Counted from the stretch's first letter, positions 46,146 through 57,602 are shown. The stretch: 64,000 nucleotides of DNA from Pyrus communis (GCF_963583255.1 NC_084810.1:7409751-7473750), one strand, 5' to 3'. Notes: generated by a model not told the origin, from the letters alone. Made by a program: numbers and translations.

Positions 46146-48504
46146 TTAAGTAAAATTTTCAATTTACTTAGCATGGTTGTGAAAAGCTTAATTAATTAAT
46201 TAATCTACAAAATTGCTTCCTTTTGATATGCTAGGTTATATGGGTAGAACATGTGGAGGTAGATAATACACTTGTTCATAATCTTTTTAAGCTGTTGGTC
46301 AGTTCTGGTTTTGCATTTTCCGCAAAGCGTTGGGTTGCCACTTTGATTGGACAATGTCAATGGCTGGAAACTTTAACGGCCACAAGAACTACTCGTGCAG
46401 CTGATGGAGGTAAGTAATTCTACTAAACTATTTTTTTCTGCAGCTTGGAGTTAAGTAATTCCACTCTTGCAGCTGGTGGAGGTAAGTAATTCTACTCTTG
46501 CAGGTGATGTTTCATCACAAGGAAGAAGAAGCCTATTGAAGCTTTCGGAGAGGATGGTGAGAAGTTTTTACATTGATAATATCAGCGGTTCTGCTGAGAA
46601 CAAATGGATGCCACTGCCATTGGGCTGGCCAGTCTCTGGTGCTGAAAATGTAAGGATTTCAATGAAGAGTAGCACAGATGACCCTGGAAAGCCTCCAGGT
46701 AGCACAGTAGTGTTTACTACTTCCATAAACCTTCCATTCCCTCGTAAACAAGTATTCAGTTTCCTTCGCGATGAGAAATGTCGAAATGAGGTATGCACTA
46801 CTTAACTTTCAATGCAGTGATGTCTTTGTAAAAATAAGCATACAAAATTTACCTTAATTTATTTTAAGTTTTGAGCCATTAATATATTAAAATCGTTGAG
46901 AATGAGTCCCACATTGATAGGAGGAGGGGTCTTGCATGAGCTTATAAGAGGTTGGGTTATTCCCTATATTGTCAATTGGGTTTATGGTAGAACCCCTCAA
47001 TTTTTTTCATGATATCAGAGTAGGTTGTCCTACATGTGAAGCCAAACAGCCACACGCGCTTGACATCACCCTGTTGTGTTATCCATATGTTAGGCTTGAA
47101 AATTCGTCATACGTGAGGGGGCGTGTTGAGAATGAGTCCCACATTGATGAGAGGAGTGATCTTGCATGGGCTTATAAGAGGTTGGGCTACTCCCAATATT
47201 GCTAATTGGTTTTATGGTGGAACCTTAACTTTCTTAAAACATGACCAAACGAAAGAAAGATGATGATCATCGTTAGATCTTGTACGTACTGAAAACTAGG
47301 AGTTGGATTTGAAAAATGAAACAATTATTGTTTGTGACGGTAGCTCTATGAGACATGCCAACGTAGCGTTCCGATGAATCACTTTTAGGAAGCTTTGTAC
47401 ATGAAAGCATCTATTCATCTTGTAGTAAATACATATTTATATAACACACTTGCATGCTTTATTTAGCACTTCAAAAAGTTTTGATACATTTCTTCTTAAT
47501 TATGAAAATACAGAAAGAGATAAGTATATGATGACTATTTTGAAGTGTTGATAACAATTTTCTTTAATTATTTATTAATTTCTAATCTTGCATCCGTAAA
47601 CATAGTGAACACAAACCTTAAACCCTAAAGCTCATACGTAAGAAGTAACATTCTTGTTTTAATTATTTAGAAGGGAACTTTAACGAAAATCTTCCTGTAC
47701 TGTTCACTTTAACGAAGAATCACATTTTTACACTAAAAAGTCAATCCTAGTACCATTCATTTTATCCTTTATTTTGTCATTTTCGTTAAAACTCAAAGTT
47801 TTCAAGCTCTTTTATTATTTTTCCTTATTTAGAATCCTTAATTTTCATTGACCAAAAAGAAAATTTAGAATCCTTAATTTCATGTGTAAACATCTATTCC
47901 AAAGAGATCGTGTTGATTTCCATTTACTTTGTGTATATAATACAGTGGGATATGCTTGCATCAAACCATGGCTTCGATGAATATGCATATTTTGCTAATG
48001 GCAAAACTCCAGGAAATCGTGTTTCCATATTGCGAGCCTTTAATTCCAATGTGAGTTGCAATATATATGTACCCCTAACTTTTATTTTGTTTGCCCTTTT
48101 ATAAGTTAAAAATTTTTAAGATTGACTTCAACTTGTGTTAACACAAAATTTTGATTTAATTTGGAGGAATAAAGGAGGTTGGAATATTCTACTTGCAAGC
48201 AAGTTATACTGACACAACAGGCTCATACGTTGTTTATGCTCCGATCGATATGTATGCCATGACAGAGCTCATAAATGGTGGAAACCCAGATAATTTGGCT
48301 ATTTTGGCTTCAGGGTTTTCTATCCTTCCTGATAAGCCAATGCACCGGGACGATACTGGCGGAAGTCTCTTGACAATTGCCTTCCACGTTGCTGCTGGAA
48401 CTACAACTCAAGAACATGTGTCTGCTCATCAACATGCCAATCTTATGTACTGTGTTCTTGCATCAACTGTTGTTTCAGTTGAGGAGGGATTACAATCTAC
48501 CTAA
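44272..48504 (+). CDS. HD-Zip IV-related START-domain protein lacking homeodomain and zipper
   Basis: Proposed exons: 44272-44333, 44502-44598, 44955-45497, 45602-45706, 45890-46090, 46235-46409, 46504-46790, 47946-48050, 48178-48504, one frame, 633 residues. The first two exons and the AG used at 44951-44954 are less certain; the ATG at 44976 ([10 protein letters not shown]) is the safe minimum. A START domain runs from about residue 115 ([20 protein letters not shown], then LW), through [64 protein letters not shown] and SAKRWVATL. The HD-Zip IV downstream region follows ([66 protein letters not shown]). This is the PDF2/ATML1/HDG family, which regulates epidermal genes through homeodomain binding. 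No KKRYHRHT or FWFQNRR-type homeodomain and no Leu zipper are found, so direct DNA binding is unlikely. Confidence 0.8.
44620..44705 (+). mobile_element. SINE-like insertion in intron 2
   Basis: AGTTCGAATCTCC resembles a Pol III B box. It is preceded by an A-box-like TAGCAGCGTGG about 30 bp upstream and followed by an A-rich tail (AAAAAAAAGTAAAA). Short, and identity uncertain. Confidence 0.35.
46094..46142 (+). repeat. (CA)n microsatellite just inside intron 5
   Basis: About 22 CA units starting 8 bp after the donor GT of the exon ending at 46090. Length variation here would sit next to a splice donor. Confidence 0.9.
46473..46481 (+). other. Possible 9-nt microexon created by local duplication
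   Basis: CTGGTGGAG is bounded by CTTGCAG upstream and GTAAGTAATTCTACT downstream. The same downstream sequence follows the real donor of the preceding exon (CTGATGGAG then GTAAGTAATTCTACT at 46401-46424). If included it keeps frame, adding three residues between DG and GDV. It looks like a small tandem duplication carrying acceptor and donor. Confidence 0.4.
46894..47226 (+). mobile_element. Complete TRIM retroelement in an intron
   Basis: Two LTRs of about 105 bp (46894-47000 and 47124-47226) share TTGAGAATGAGTCCCACATTG, CTTGCATG and CTTATAAGAGGTTGGG. A primer-binding site TGATATCAGAGT (47010-47021) follows the first, and a polypurine tract GTGAGGGGG precedes the second (about 47113). The interior of about 120 bp has no coding capacity. 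It is in the same orientation as the host gene, in the intron between exons 7 and 8. Confidence 0.78.
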
Positions 48505-49070
48505 TTGCCAAATCTTAAATCGGTGAGTTATTCAAGTTCTGTAGGTTTAAATTTACGAACAGTATTTTAAGTTGAGGTGCTAGGAATTCGAAGAAATTTC
48601 AATTGCTTCGCCCAATACATGGTGGAACTGATATTTAATTTTTCTACTTTTATGATTTAGGATTAATTTTCTTCAACGCTATGCTTTACATTCCTTTTTG
48701 TTCTATGTTCAACGTATGTATACTTTATTGTTTATCTCAAAGTGAAGTACCTAAAACAATAATGGGAAAAAAGCCACATAATAAGAAAAGGAAATTATTT
48801 CTGCACTTTTTTTCCCTCCTTTTGTATACCTATGTTTATTTTTGTTCCTTAATTCTCTTTTGCATTATTCAGTTAATCAGCAAAACAGAAATAAGAGTGA
48901 GGACAGAGAAAAAGAATGTAACTCACTTCCCATAAAAAAATAAGGGAAGGAGCAAGACTATACAATATGTATAATACACTAGAGATTACATTTATTATAT
49001 TTCTCCGTAGAGATTACAATATGAATCAAATAACTATATGTTGTCAAGTGCAGACTCACACATGCGCATG
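48505..49070. other. 3' flank of the START-domain gene
   Basis: Probable 3' UTR and intergenic DNA. AATAAT and AATAAG-type polyadenylation-like motifs occur, but none is decisive. No gene. Confidence 0.35.
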
Positions 49071-49076
49071 CAGAAA

Positions 49077-49260
49077 GAGGAGGAGGGGGGGGGGGGGGGG
49101 GTGGTGGCGGGCGGGGTGGGGTGGAGGGGGGAAAGAGGAGGGGGGGGGGGGGTGGTGGCGGGCGGGGTGGGGTGGAGGGGGGAAAGAGGAGGGGGGGAGG
49201 GGGGGGGGGGGCGGGGGGGGGGGGGGGGGGTGGTGGCGGGCGGGGTGGGGTGGAGGGGGT
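49077..49260 (+). repeat. G-rich minisatellite with long G runs
   Basis: Three copies of a block containing GGTGGTGGCGGGCGGGGTGG then GGTGGAGGGGG(G) (starting about 49100, 49151 and 49230), joined by AAAGAGGAGGG and runs of up to about 20 G. Many G3-4 tracts with short loops meet the G-quadruplex pattern. Frames across it are Gly-rich artefacts. Confidence 0.9.
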
Positions 49261-49264
49261 GTTA

Positions 49265-49790
49265 ATTATATAGTTGGAGTATTGAGCTTCCCCAATGGTG
49301 TTGACATTATAGATAGAAGGTCGTTAAATGTATGTAAAGCCCTCTCGAATTGTTAGTCTTCGTTGATGAGTTTAGGTCTTTGTATATCTTTTACCATGTA
49401 TAGGCTGCTATGTCAGTGACCCTCATTCTTTGTTAAAGGTATGTAGGTTTTAGTTTTATGTGCCTTGGATTCGCTTGATTGGAAGTGGAAGTATATATTT
49501 ATTTGCCATAAACTCGATCGACCAAAACTTTTGGCAACAAAAATGTGGGGATTTCTCTTGTTGGAATATTTATTGATTGGGAGAAATCCCATTAGGGGAG
49601 TAATGTCGTCACCTAATCACTTATGAATTGCTCCAAAATTCAATTGAAACTTGATATATTAACTGAGTATCTGTGGCGCCCCCAAGGTTTAGTGAATTTG
49701 AGTAATATGGGCAAAGGGAGTTTTCTATTCTTTTTGGACTTAAAAAAAAAATTTAGGAAGTATAGATGCATAAGTATTCGTAATAGGTTA
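49265..49790. other. Intergenic, nothing recognised
   Basis: No gene, repeat family or RNA signature that I can support. Confidence 0.35.
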
Positions 49791-49794
49791 TGAT

Positions 49795-49925
49795 GGGTAG
49801 CCACTTAGTACTACGGTTTAGTGGTATTCGTTTTTATTTGTAAGTGAAAGGTTAGATTCTCGCCAAAGGCGAAGTTGAACCACATTATTATGGCTAGCTC
49901 AGTGTGAGATCATGCCTTACTGAGA
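49795..49925 (+). mobile_element. tRNA-derived SINE
   Basis: Box A-like TTTAGTGGTATTCG (49826-49839) and box B-like GGTTAGATTCTC (49850-49861), followed by GCCAAAGGCGAAGTTGAACC and TATTATGGCTAGC. I recognise this layout from SINEs common in rosaceous genomes. The 3' end is not sharply defined. Confidence 0.6.
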
Positions 49926-49959
49926 ATATTTTGGAATACCATACTTTATCGAACTTATG

Positions 49960-50725
49960 TTCTTTGTAGTATATATGATGGATGACTATATACTATTTAT
50001 GAACCTGTTTTTACACTTCTTTATAGTATATATAATGAATGACTATATGCTATGAAGATGTTTTTGAGATATATGTACTTATGTTGGAAAGATTATATTC
50101 AATGTTTTTGTGCGTATCTAGTGGTCAATGTTTTGCCTACAAGGAAGATATTTATATTGACTTTGGCCGGACGTAGATTGGTGGCTTCGGCCGTGAGATA
50201 CTGATACATGATACCACTATTTAACACATTATACGATATATGTTTCATGAAAGGTTTTATGGCATGCTAGGGTTTTCGGAAAACCTATTACATATTATGC
50301 TATGAGTTTTCATAAAACTTTGGGGGTTAGTACGTTGAATAACTATTGTTTGTTTTGCGCCCCCTTAGGACATAGGAACGAGGTATACGACTTGAGCTAT
50401 GAGGCATTCCCCTACCAATGACATCGTGTCATCCTCTCTACTTTGACATTATTGTAATAGCACATTCCGCTTGTATTCTGAATTAGAAGTATGCTCTGAA
50501 CATGTCATGCACTATCATTATGTTTTCATTCTTGGCAGTTGAATATTATTATATTTTTTTAGTAGTTTGTATTTACTTATTACATTGCATAGTTTTGTGC
50601 GAAATTTATATGCATGTTTCACATGTTCTCGACATATGCATTCATTAAATGGCTTTCATCACCCTTGGGTGTCGGCCAGCACTTGACCATCCCGATGTCC
50701 CTCGAACATCAGAATCGGGGCATGT
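49960..50725. other. Intergenic, nothing firm
   Basis: AT-rich. A short direct repeat of TATATGAT(G)GATGACTATATAC / TATATAATGAATGACTATATGC lies at about 49971 and 50029. No gene. Confidence 0.35.
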
Positions 50726-50727
50726 CA

Positions 50728-50852
50728 CATATTTTTAGACCACATGATTATATAGCAGTTAATGGTTGAACTACTTCTTTAAATCATTAAAGAAGAAATC
50801 CAATAATCAACCGTCACATTATGTGGCCTCCAAAATGTGGTCTAAAAACATG
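50728..50852. mobile_element. Small MITE
   Basis: ATTTTTAGACCACAT (50731-50745) is mirrored by ATGTGGTCTAAAAACAT (about 50834-50851). Interior halves are also partly inverted, centred on TTCTTTAAATCATTAAAGAAG. About 125 bp, no ORF. Confidence 0.7.
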
Positions 50853-50869
50853 GTATTCATAGCATTTTT

Positions 50870-51045
50870 CATTGACTTGATATTGGAAGGTTAGTTTCTC
50901 TTAATCCTCTATAATTTTTGATTAATTACTCTCTATATTGACTTGATAAGGGAAGGTCAACTTCAACATAGAAAAAAAAACATTTAAAGCCTCAAAAAAT
51001 TTAATTAGCACACAACTCCAAGCAAGTATCATACTCTATTGTAAA

Positions 51046-51088
<43 letters not shown>

Positions 51089-52470
51089 ACATTTATGTGA
51101 GGCCCCTCCTCACCTAAAATCCTGGCTCCACCACTGTACGAGGTAGCAACACCTAGCCATTTTGCACCAAAACGGAAGTGGCAGAAGAAGTAGGGAAAAA
51201 GGGGAAGGAGGACCAAGCCACAATTAGAGATTCCTTAAGGAACTCTAGAAGGGGGTCATCTACCTTCAAGAAGGGGGGCATGAGCCATTAACAAAGATCC
51301 AAGAACTCAGCCCAGGAGGAGAGGGTGAGAATGTTAGAGTAGGTACTGCACCAAGCTGGGGAAATCTCTCCCCAAGTGTAAACACTCTTGAAACCCCAAG
51401 AACATCTCCCCCTGCAACCTTAGTATTTTCCATAGCTTTTCCTTTGAGCATTCGAGCCATTAGAAGCCTTGTTTCATTACCACCCTAGGAAACCCAGATC
51501 ATCCAACCAAGAATATCATGCAACCATGAAAACTCTCTCATGTTAAACTGATAAACTTCTAGCTTCCACACCATGCATTACTTGAGTAAGCCATTATCAT
51601 GCTATCTTTGAGTCACTAGTCCAACCCGGATATTTCTTAAGACGTGTTAATTCTTTCAAGATATTCCAGAACTTGGTACGAAATCGAACCAAGGGAGACA
51701 AGAGGATGTTCTTAAAACCCAAGTCCATCTCGACCTAAAAGTCCCCCACCAAAGATTGATTGAAATTCATTTTTTTTAGTTGAAAAGGTTAATTGAAAAT
51801 TAAGCCACCTATACTTGCGGAAGTACATGAGTTGAAGAAAAACTTGGACCGACGTACATATGTTGTGAAGTTCATAGTACAAAACGAAAATTAATATATT
51901 TTATATAAACAATTGATCAACAAAAACTCTTATGTTATTCTATAGAGTTAGTTGAGTTGGTAAAGATTGTTCACTTACCTAAACTAAGGTCTAAGTTCTA
52001 GTTCCGCAGCCAATAATCTTTTTTAATGGGCGATCTATGAAAAAAAAAAAAAAAAGCTAAAACCCAAGTCCTTAAAAGAGGCTTGTGATATTGTTGACCC
52101 TAAAAACTACCTAGCCTACGTGGCGCGCAAACCGAGTTATTAATAAGCTAACTATGTCATTCGGTTGAATGCGGGGCATGCCAACTTGTTGGCCGAGTTC
52201 AACTAGGGAGTAAAATATGTTGATGTGGCGTTAGGTGCGCTGTTGACTTCTGCGTCTTGCCATTGCGGCTGAGGAAGGAACTCTTCTCGGCCTTTGGGTT
52301 CTAGAGCCTGAAGACAAGGCTGTTAGTTTATTTGAAGTTCACGAATCGTCGACATGGGGTTTGGTCTCAGTAATTTTATTTGTCCAAATATAAATACGCC
52401 GAACTGGTACCAGATTATATGGACACAAATACTCAAAAGAGATAAGTGTCTTGATTGTAAATGTGGTTTG
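50870..52470. other. Intergenic with (TA)n and a SINE-like remnant
   Basis: A (TA)n microsatellite lies at 51048-51085. 51945-52030 has a GAGTTGGTAAAGATTG A-box-like segment and a weak GGTCTAAGTTCTAGTTCC B-box-like segment, followed by poly(A) at 52038-52053: a possible degraded SINE. No protein-coding gene recognised. Confidence 0.35.
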
Positions 52471-52479
52471 ACCGTCTGA

Positions 52480-53255
52480 ATGCCGAACTCTAAAATGTAC
52501 TTGCGAATATCCAGTAATTAAATAAACTTAGAGTTTCAATGTGTCGAGCCTTGTAACACCTCACTTCACCAATAAAGCTGATGAGATGACCTCTTCCAAC
52601 AAGGACTAGGAAATCCCTGTTGACCAAGACTTGGATAGATAACCAGTGGGTCTCGAAGCAGTGTTGCATATCCAAACTGAAGGTGCTCATCAATCGACTG
52701 ATTCTACAGCGCCAATGTTGTTTATCCAAACTAAAGATGTTGTTGGTTGCCTCCACAGTGCTGTTTATTCAAACTGAAGATTTGATGGCGGGGAAAAAGA
52801 AAATAAAAATCTTAATATGTTTGAGATGTTTGCTAAAGGCAGTTGTGTATTGAATTGGAGAGAGCTTTGAATGATGCACTCTCCTCTCTATTTATAGTAG
52901 TAATTTCCTTAATGGCCAAGGTAATATTTCACTCAGACTAGAATTCCTCAACCCAATCTGATTAGATTTTGACTGATCCTAACCCCCATAGGATTATGAA
53001 CCAAGCTCTTTAATCATTTAGATTCAATCCCTTGATTCTCGACATCTCTTCTGATTCGAAGCATCCTTAACTTCTGAAGAATCCTTACTGCACTAGGATT
53101 CGACCACTTTATCCTTATCCCATCAAAACCATCTTCTGATAGGATTTGGCCGAACTCTACTAGACTTGGCCCATGGCAAAGAATGTTCCCAATATTCCTT
53201 ATTGGACAAAGAACAATTCTAAGCTCCGCCAAAATGTTATTTTGGGCCCAAACAG
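52480..53255 (-). mobile_element. Putative LTR and leader of an LTR retrotransposon
   Basis: On the minus strand TGTTTGGGCCCAAAATAAC (about 53236-53254) begins an LTR-like block with a TATA region (CTATAAATAGAGAGGAGAG near 52885-52905) and a following R/U5-like segment. Three short repeats containing TATCCAAACTGAAG or TATTCAAACTGAAGAT (about 52670, 52717 and 52767) lie downstream in the leader. No gag/pol domains were found. Confidence 0.45.
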
Positions 53256-53259
53256 ATAT

Positions 53260-54600
53260 GCAGTGAGCTAGGATGGGCTAAGACCCAAGTCCTCATCATT
53301 TACGTTAAAGTACACATGAAAGAAACAAAAACTGCAGCAGGAGGACGATGCTGCCCTTATATATTTATAATCCGGGATACAAAGCTCATGAAGCATACAC
53401 CAACCAATCCATTTGGAATATGCTCTCAATGGTCCACATTGACATTTATACCCTGCTTATTATTGAATATTTCTCCCTCCAACCTCATTAAAATAAAAAT
53501 AATGAAAAAACAAAAGAAAACAAAAAACCTGTCTAGTTCTTCAGGTGGAAATGTTGTCTCGATCATTATTGGTATCTACAATTACACTCTTGGTTCATAC
53601 GACCAAAATTCAGTAACGATGGATCGTCACCGCTCCACCGCCTCTGCCTCTGCCTCTGCCTCCTCCCTTTCCCGTCGTTTATGTTGCATGCAGGTAAATT
53701 TCCTCGAGCCCGAGCTTCTCACTGCTTTACCTGAACAAAAAGGTACGTTGTTTAGGGTGAAGGAGCAGATATTTGTGTTTGGTATCATAATGGGGAAACC
53801 AAAGCATATTCCAACATCATGCGGTCGGTGTCAAATTAGACGCCTAATAGCGTTCTTGACATTAATTAATGGAATAAATGATGAAATAAGCTTATGAATT
53901 CATAGTAAAGTTAGGTAGGCTTTGATGGTCCAACCACAGCATGACAAAGGCCACCTAACACTACCAAAATCAACATCCTAATTAGTGGCAACCGAACATG
54001 ATCCTCGCCGGTATATACATCTACCCCGAATTGAGCCTCCACCTAAATCTTCAGTTTGAGGTACCAATGCCATCACTATCGTAAGCATCGTGGTACAACT
54101 CACAACCAGCAACAAAATCCCCCAGATTTCTTGTTGGCACCTTTAACGTACAAACAAAAGCCATGCGAAGAATGCAAACAAATAATTTGTCTAGATCTAT
54201 AGGTTGGCCAATTTGCATCAGAGAACGTGTTGTAATATATTAACGGTTGGCACACGTCCTAACAACTTAAAGTTGTGGAAATAATGGGTAAACAAACAAA
54301 AATCATAGGACGTTAAAACAAGGGATTCCGACATTCAGGGTTCAAATCCCTTTAATTTGAACCTCCTAACCTAATTTTAAGTCCACATTTGCGTTTTTAA
54401 CAAAAGCGGGACATATGACACATTAGAGGTAGAGGAAAAGTGTTCGTCATCGTGGTATCAAAATGGTATCCATGAAACTCTGACTGCCCTACTTTGTTGA
54501 ATTCCTGATGTTGCGGGGTAAAGAAGCCCACACGTAAAAGAGAATGCTAGAATATATGAACAATAATTGGTGCACATTCTAATAATTGATGTCCTGAAAC
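53260..54600. other. Intergenic between LTR remnant and GPT; no firm gene
   Basis: An open frame at 53316-53897 (plus) contains MDRHRSTASASASASSLSRR, made by a CTGCCTC repeat, then a donor-like GTAAAT. I do not recognise it and would not call it a gene. CAGGGTTCAAATCCC at about 54337-54351 looks like an isolated Pol III B box. The expected last short exon of GPT was not located here. Confidence 0.35.
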
Positions 54601-54717
54601 TATGGCATACCAACAAAATCAATCATGAATGTCCCAGTTAATAGGTGTAATTAGCAAAAATATCGTAAGTAAATTATGAACAATCAACCTCAATGCATAA
54701 AGCGAACATGGGCATAC

Positions 54718-57395
54718 CTGGGAATACAAGAAGGTTCCAAAAATTGCAATAGCAGCTCCAAGGGCATTGACGGGCTGGACAGGGGTGTGGAATATGATGA
54801 TGGAGGATACTATGACGGATATACGTTTCATGGTGTTTCCTATGCTAAATGTCAAGGGAGAAATCTCATCCAGGGACATGTATGACACTTGGTTGTACAG
54901 ATGATAGAAGACACTCTGAGCCGCCATCCACCTATTCGATATAATCAACAGCAACTCGTAAGTAAAGGCATTTATAAAAATACTTAGAACAAAAGGTATC
55001 ACTGTATTAAATAAGAACAAACACAAACTTTGCTCCTACAGGGATTCAAGTTCCAACCAGCATTTACAACACATGGTCTCTGCAACAACACATTGCCAAA
55101 AGTTTCTGGTTTCATATACGAAATAAAAACTATGAATTGCATAAAATAATGAGTAACCAGCACCTTATAGTCAGGACTGTAAATACAGCAGCATTTCAAT
55201 AATTAACACATATTTAGTACTGGTTAAAGTCCTCCGAGAAAAAGAATAGAAAAGTGATCACGGCAACTTATTATAACTATCAGCTAAACATGCCAAAGAA
55301 AGCTCAAGACCTACTACTTTGTTTGCATGTAGAAAGACTTCATGAACAGTAAGAACAAGATCATCTGATTAGATATACTTCTAGCACACTTACCTTCCAA
55401 TTAACAGCAATGTGCAAATATCGAACCACACAATAAACGTATCATAGCCAGTAACAGGCCAAGAAATCACAGTTAGATGACATGTGATTACCATATCAAG
55501 TTGGGTCCAATTTGAGCGAAGGCTGTATCAAATCCAGCTTTCCACATCTGTGGTCCTTCCACCGCAATCGCAAATGGTATGAGAATTAGGAGAGACATAA
55601 TAGATAAAAGAGCATAATAGTTCATTCCGCTAACAGACTTCCCCTTCATGCCCTTCTTAGAAAAAATGTTCCGAAATACAAAGGCCAAGTTTGATATCAT
55701 GGCCCCCATGAATCCTGAAACAAACAGTAAAAGGACCAAATTTAAGACTCTAGAACCTTAAAGAAAAAAAATTACACTTTATACAATATAATGGCAGAGT
55801 AATTAATCACACTAAAACCCTGCAACTGGCCAGAAACTCATCCCGGTTTTTGGAAAACACTGGAAGGAGAAAGAAGCTGGCTATGACAACCAACTCCAGA
55901 TAGAAGAAAATCAACTGAAATATTTTTCTTTTGGTCAGATAGAGTAATTGAAACATATAGCATGAAGAATGGAAAATTAATTTGGTTGCAGAAGAATACA
56001 AAGGCAAAGTATGTATCTTACGTGCTTTAATCTTGACTGAGGCAGCATTAGAGCCTAACTTAGCCTTATTGCACAAAACTCCCCAACAATAAAGATTTTA
56101 ATTTTACCATATATTTGCTTTCTTTTCCAACGGAGACTAACAAGGATTGCAAATACCAACTCAGGAGATAATAAGATCAACAAACCAATAATTTTACAAT
56201 TCCATTCCCTCTGGGACAAGAACAAAATGGTTACCTATCATGTTAAAGTTAAGCTCTGTCAAGGCAGCAAGACCGCAACCACCAATGATTGGAAGGAGGG
56301 ACAGGTAGACTGACATAGGGAAGGACTCGCCCAGCAAGAACCTCGAAACCAATACACTGAAAGCTGGCTCTCCACTCTTGATGATATGGGTGAAAGAAAC
56401 TGCAACCTTAGACATACTAACAGTAGCTGCTACATGCCCAATTGTATGTGCCACAGCAACCTGTTCAATGAAAATCAAACAATAAAATCACAACCCATAA
56501 TCGAAAACTGAAAGAGAATTTTCAAGCAAAATGACAACAAACCACCAAAGCCTCTAAGTCATTGTTTGGCTGGAAAGAAAAACTTTAATCTCTATAACTT
56601 TCTCAACATTTGAGACCTCTCAAACTTCACCTTCTTTCCTTTATCTTAATTTTCTCAGCAACCAAACAAAATGGTTATCTTCACACAATAAAGACACCCA
56701 ACAATCCTAAATGGCTCCCGATATTGAATTTTCAAGAACATTAAACATAACAAGTTAAAAACTTCACTTTCCATTATTCTCCTCCATTTCTCGGAAACCC
56801 CAAAAGCATGTATACATATATATGTATAAGGAAAACAACAACAACAAAAAATCAAAAACCCAATCCAACTCACAGGAAACAGAGCTTTCCAGAACTCCAT
56901 ATCAACTTTGGGGGCCTCAGCAATCCTGGTGACCCAGGAGACCAGCATGATCAAAGACCCACATGCCAGAGACAGAGTGGAGGTGAGCCATGGGAAGGGA
57001 TAAGCATTCAACACCTTCTTATTGTATATATTGAACACCACGTTCAGCGCCCACCACATAGCAAAATATACGCCGATCTTCAGCTTCTTTGCCGCCTCCA
57101 CTTTCGCATCGACATTCGCAAGGTCGACGTTGGACTCGATCGGCTGTGATCGGTCGGCCTCGAACGCCTGACATTTGTTCACACTTGTTCGAGTCGGCTT
57201 TGGCAACCCACCAAGACTCCTGATCGCAGACACGTGCAAGGCCTTTTGGACCGAGATTACTGATCTCTGAGTCTTTTGGCCCTGGAGAGACGGAAAAAGC
57301 AGTGATCGTTGCACCGGCGTCGGCCCTGTGCTCCGCCGCAGAAAGATGTCGGACCCGTTTGTCACGGCGGAGTATTGCTTCACAGAGCAGATCAT
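54718..57395 (-). CDS. GPT: Plastidic glucose-6-phosphate/phosphate translocator
   Basis: Exons on the minus strand: 56874-57395, 56235-56460, 55492-55714, 54718-54931, in frame for 395 codons. Residues 1 to about 90 form a Ser/Thr/Arg-rich plastid transit peptide (MICSVKQYSAV...). From about 91 the sequence is that of the triose-phosphate translocator family (QAFEADRSQPIE, KIGVYFAMWWALNVVFNIYN, KKVLNA, PWLTSTLSLACGSL, AVAHTIGHVAATVSMSKVAV, SFTHIIKSGEPAFSVLVSRF, NIFSKKGMKGKSVSGMNYYA, TFSIGNTMKRISVIVSSIII). These motifs and the GKSVSGMNYYA block point to the GPT branch (six to ten helices, inner envelope), exchanging Glc6P for phosphate to feed starch synthesis and the oxidative pentose phosphate pathway. 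The frame reaches FGTFLYSQ, where a GT donor follows; the usual short AKQ-type end is not seen. Read-through would add about 30 unrelated residues to a stop at 54619-54621. Confidence 0.92.
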
Positions 57396-57474
57396 GGTGA
57401 AAATTCAAGTGGGTTTCTATGGAAGGCGCAGAGAACAAAAAAACAGAAGAGATCAAATCACATCAAATCAATGA

Positions 57475-57602
57475 GGTGATGGAGCAAAAAACAAAGAACA
57501 AAAAGGAAAGAATTTATGAGTTTTGTTTACCTTTCAATGGGGTGATGGAGCTAAAAACAAAGAACAAAAAGGAAAGAATTTATGAGTTTTGTTTACCTGA
57601 AA
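57475..57602 (-). repeat. 64-bp tandem duplication in the GPT 5' leader
   Basis: Two near-identical units (57476-57539, 57539-57602) contain, on the minus strand, a donor-like AG/GTAAACAAAAC, a T-rich tract and TTTTAGCTCCATCACC (or TTTTTGCTCCATCACC), i.e. potential 5'-UTR intron signals in duplicate. They lie 80-205 bp upstream of the GPT start codon. Confidence 0.7.

Noticed and set aside
48967..49356. Gly/Trp-rich plus-strand frames across the minisatellite
   Set aside because: Composition is produced by the G-rich repeat. No start context, splice support or conservation.
53316..53897. 193-residue plus-strand frame before GPT
   Set aside because: No recognisable domain; part of it is a CTGCCTC repeat and the rest has intron-like composition. 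Not supported as a gene.
56808..57456. Frames overlapping GPT exon 1 on both strands
   Set aside because: Shadows of the GPT coding exon, which has unambiguous family motifs in one frame.
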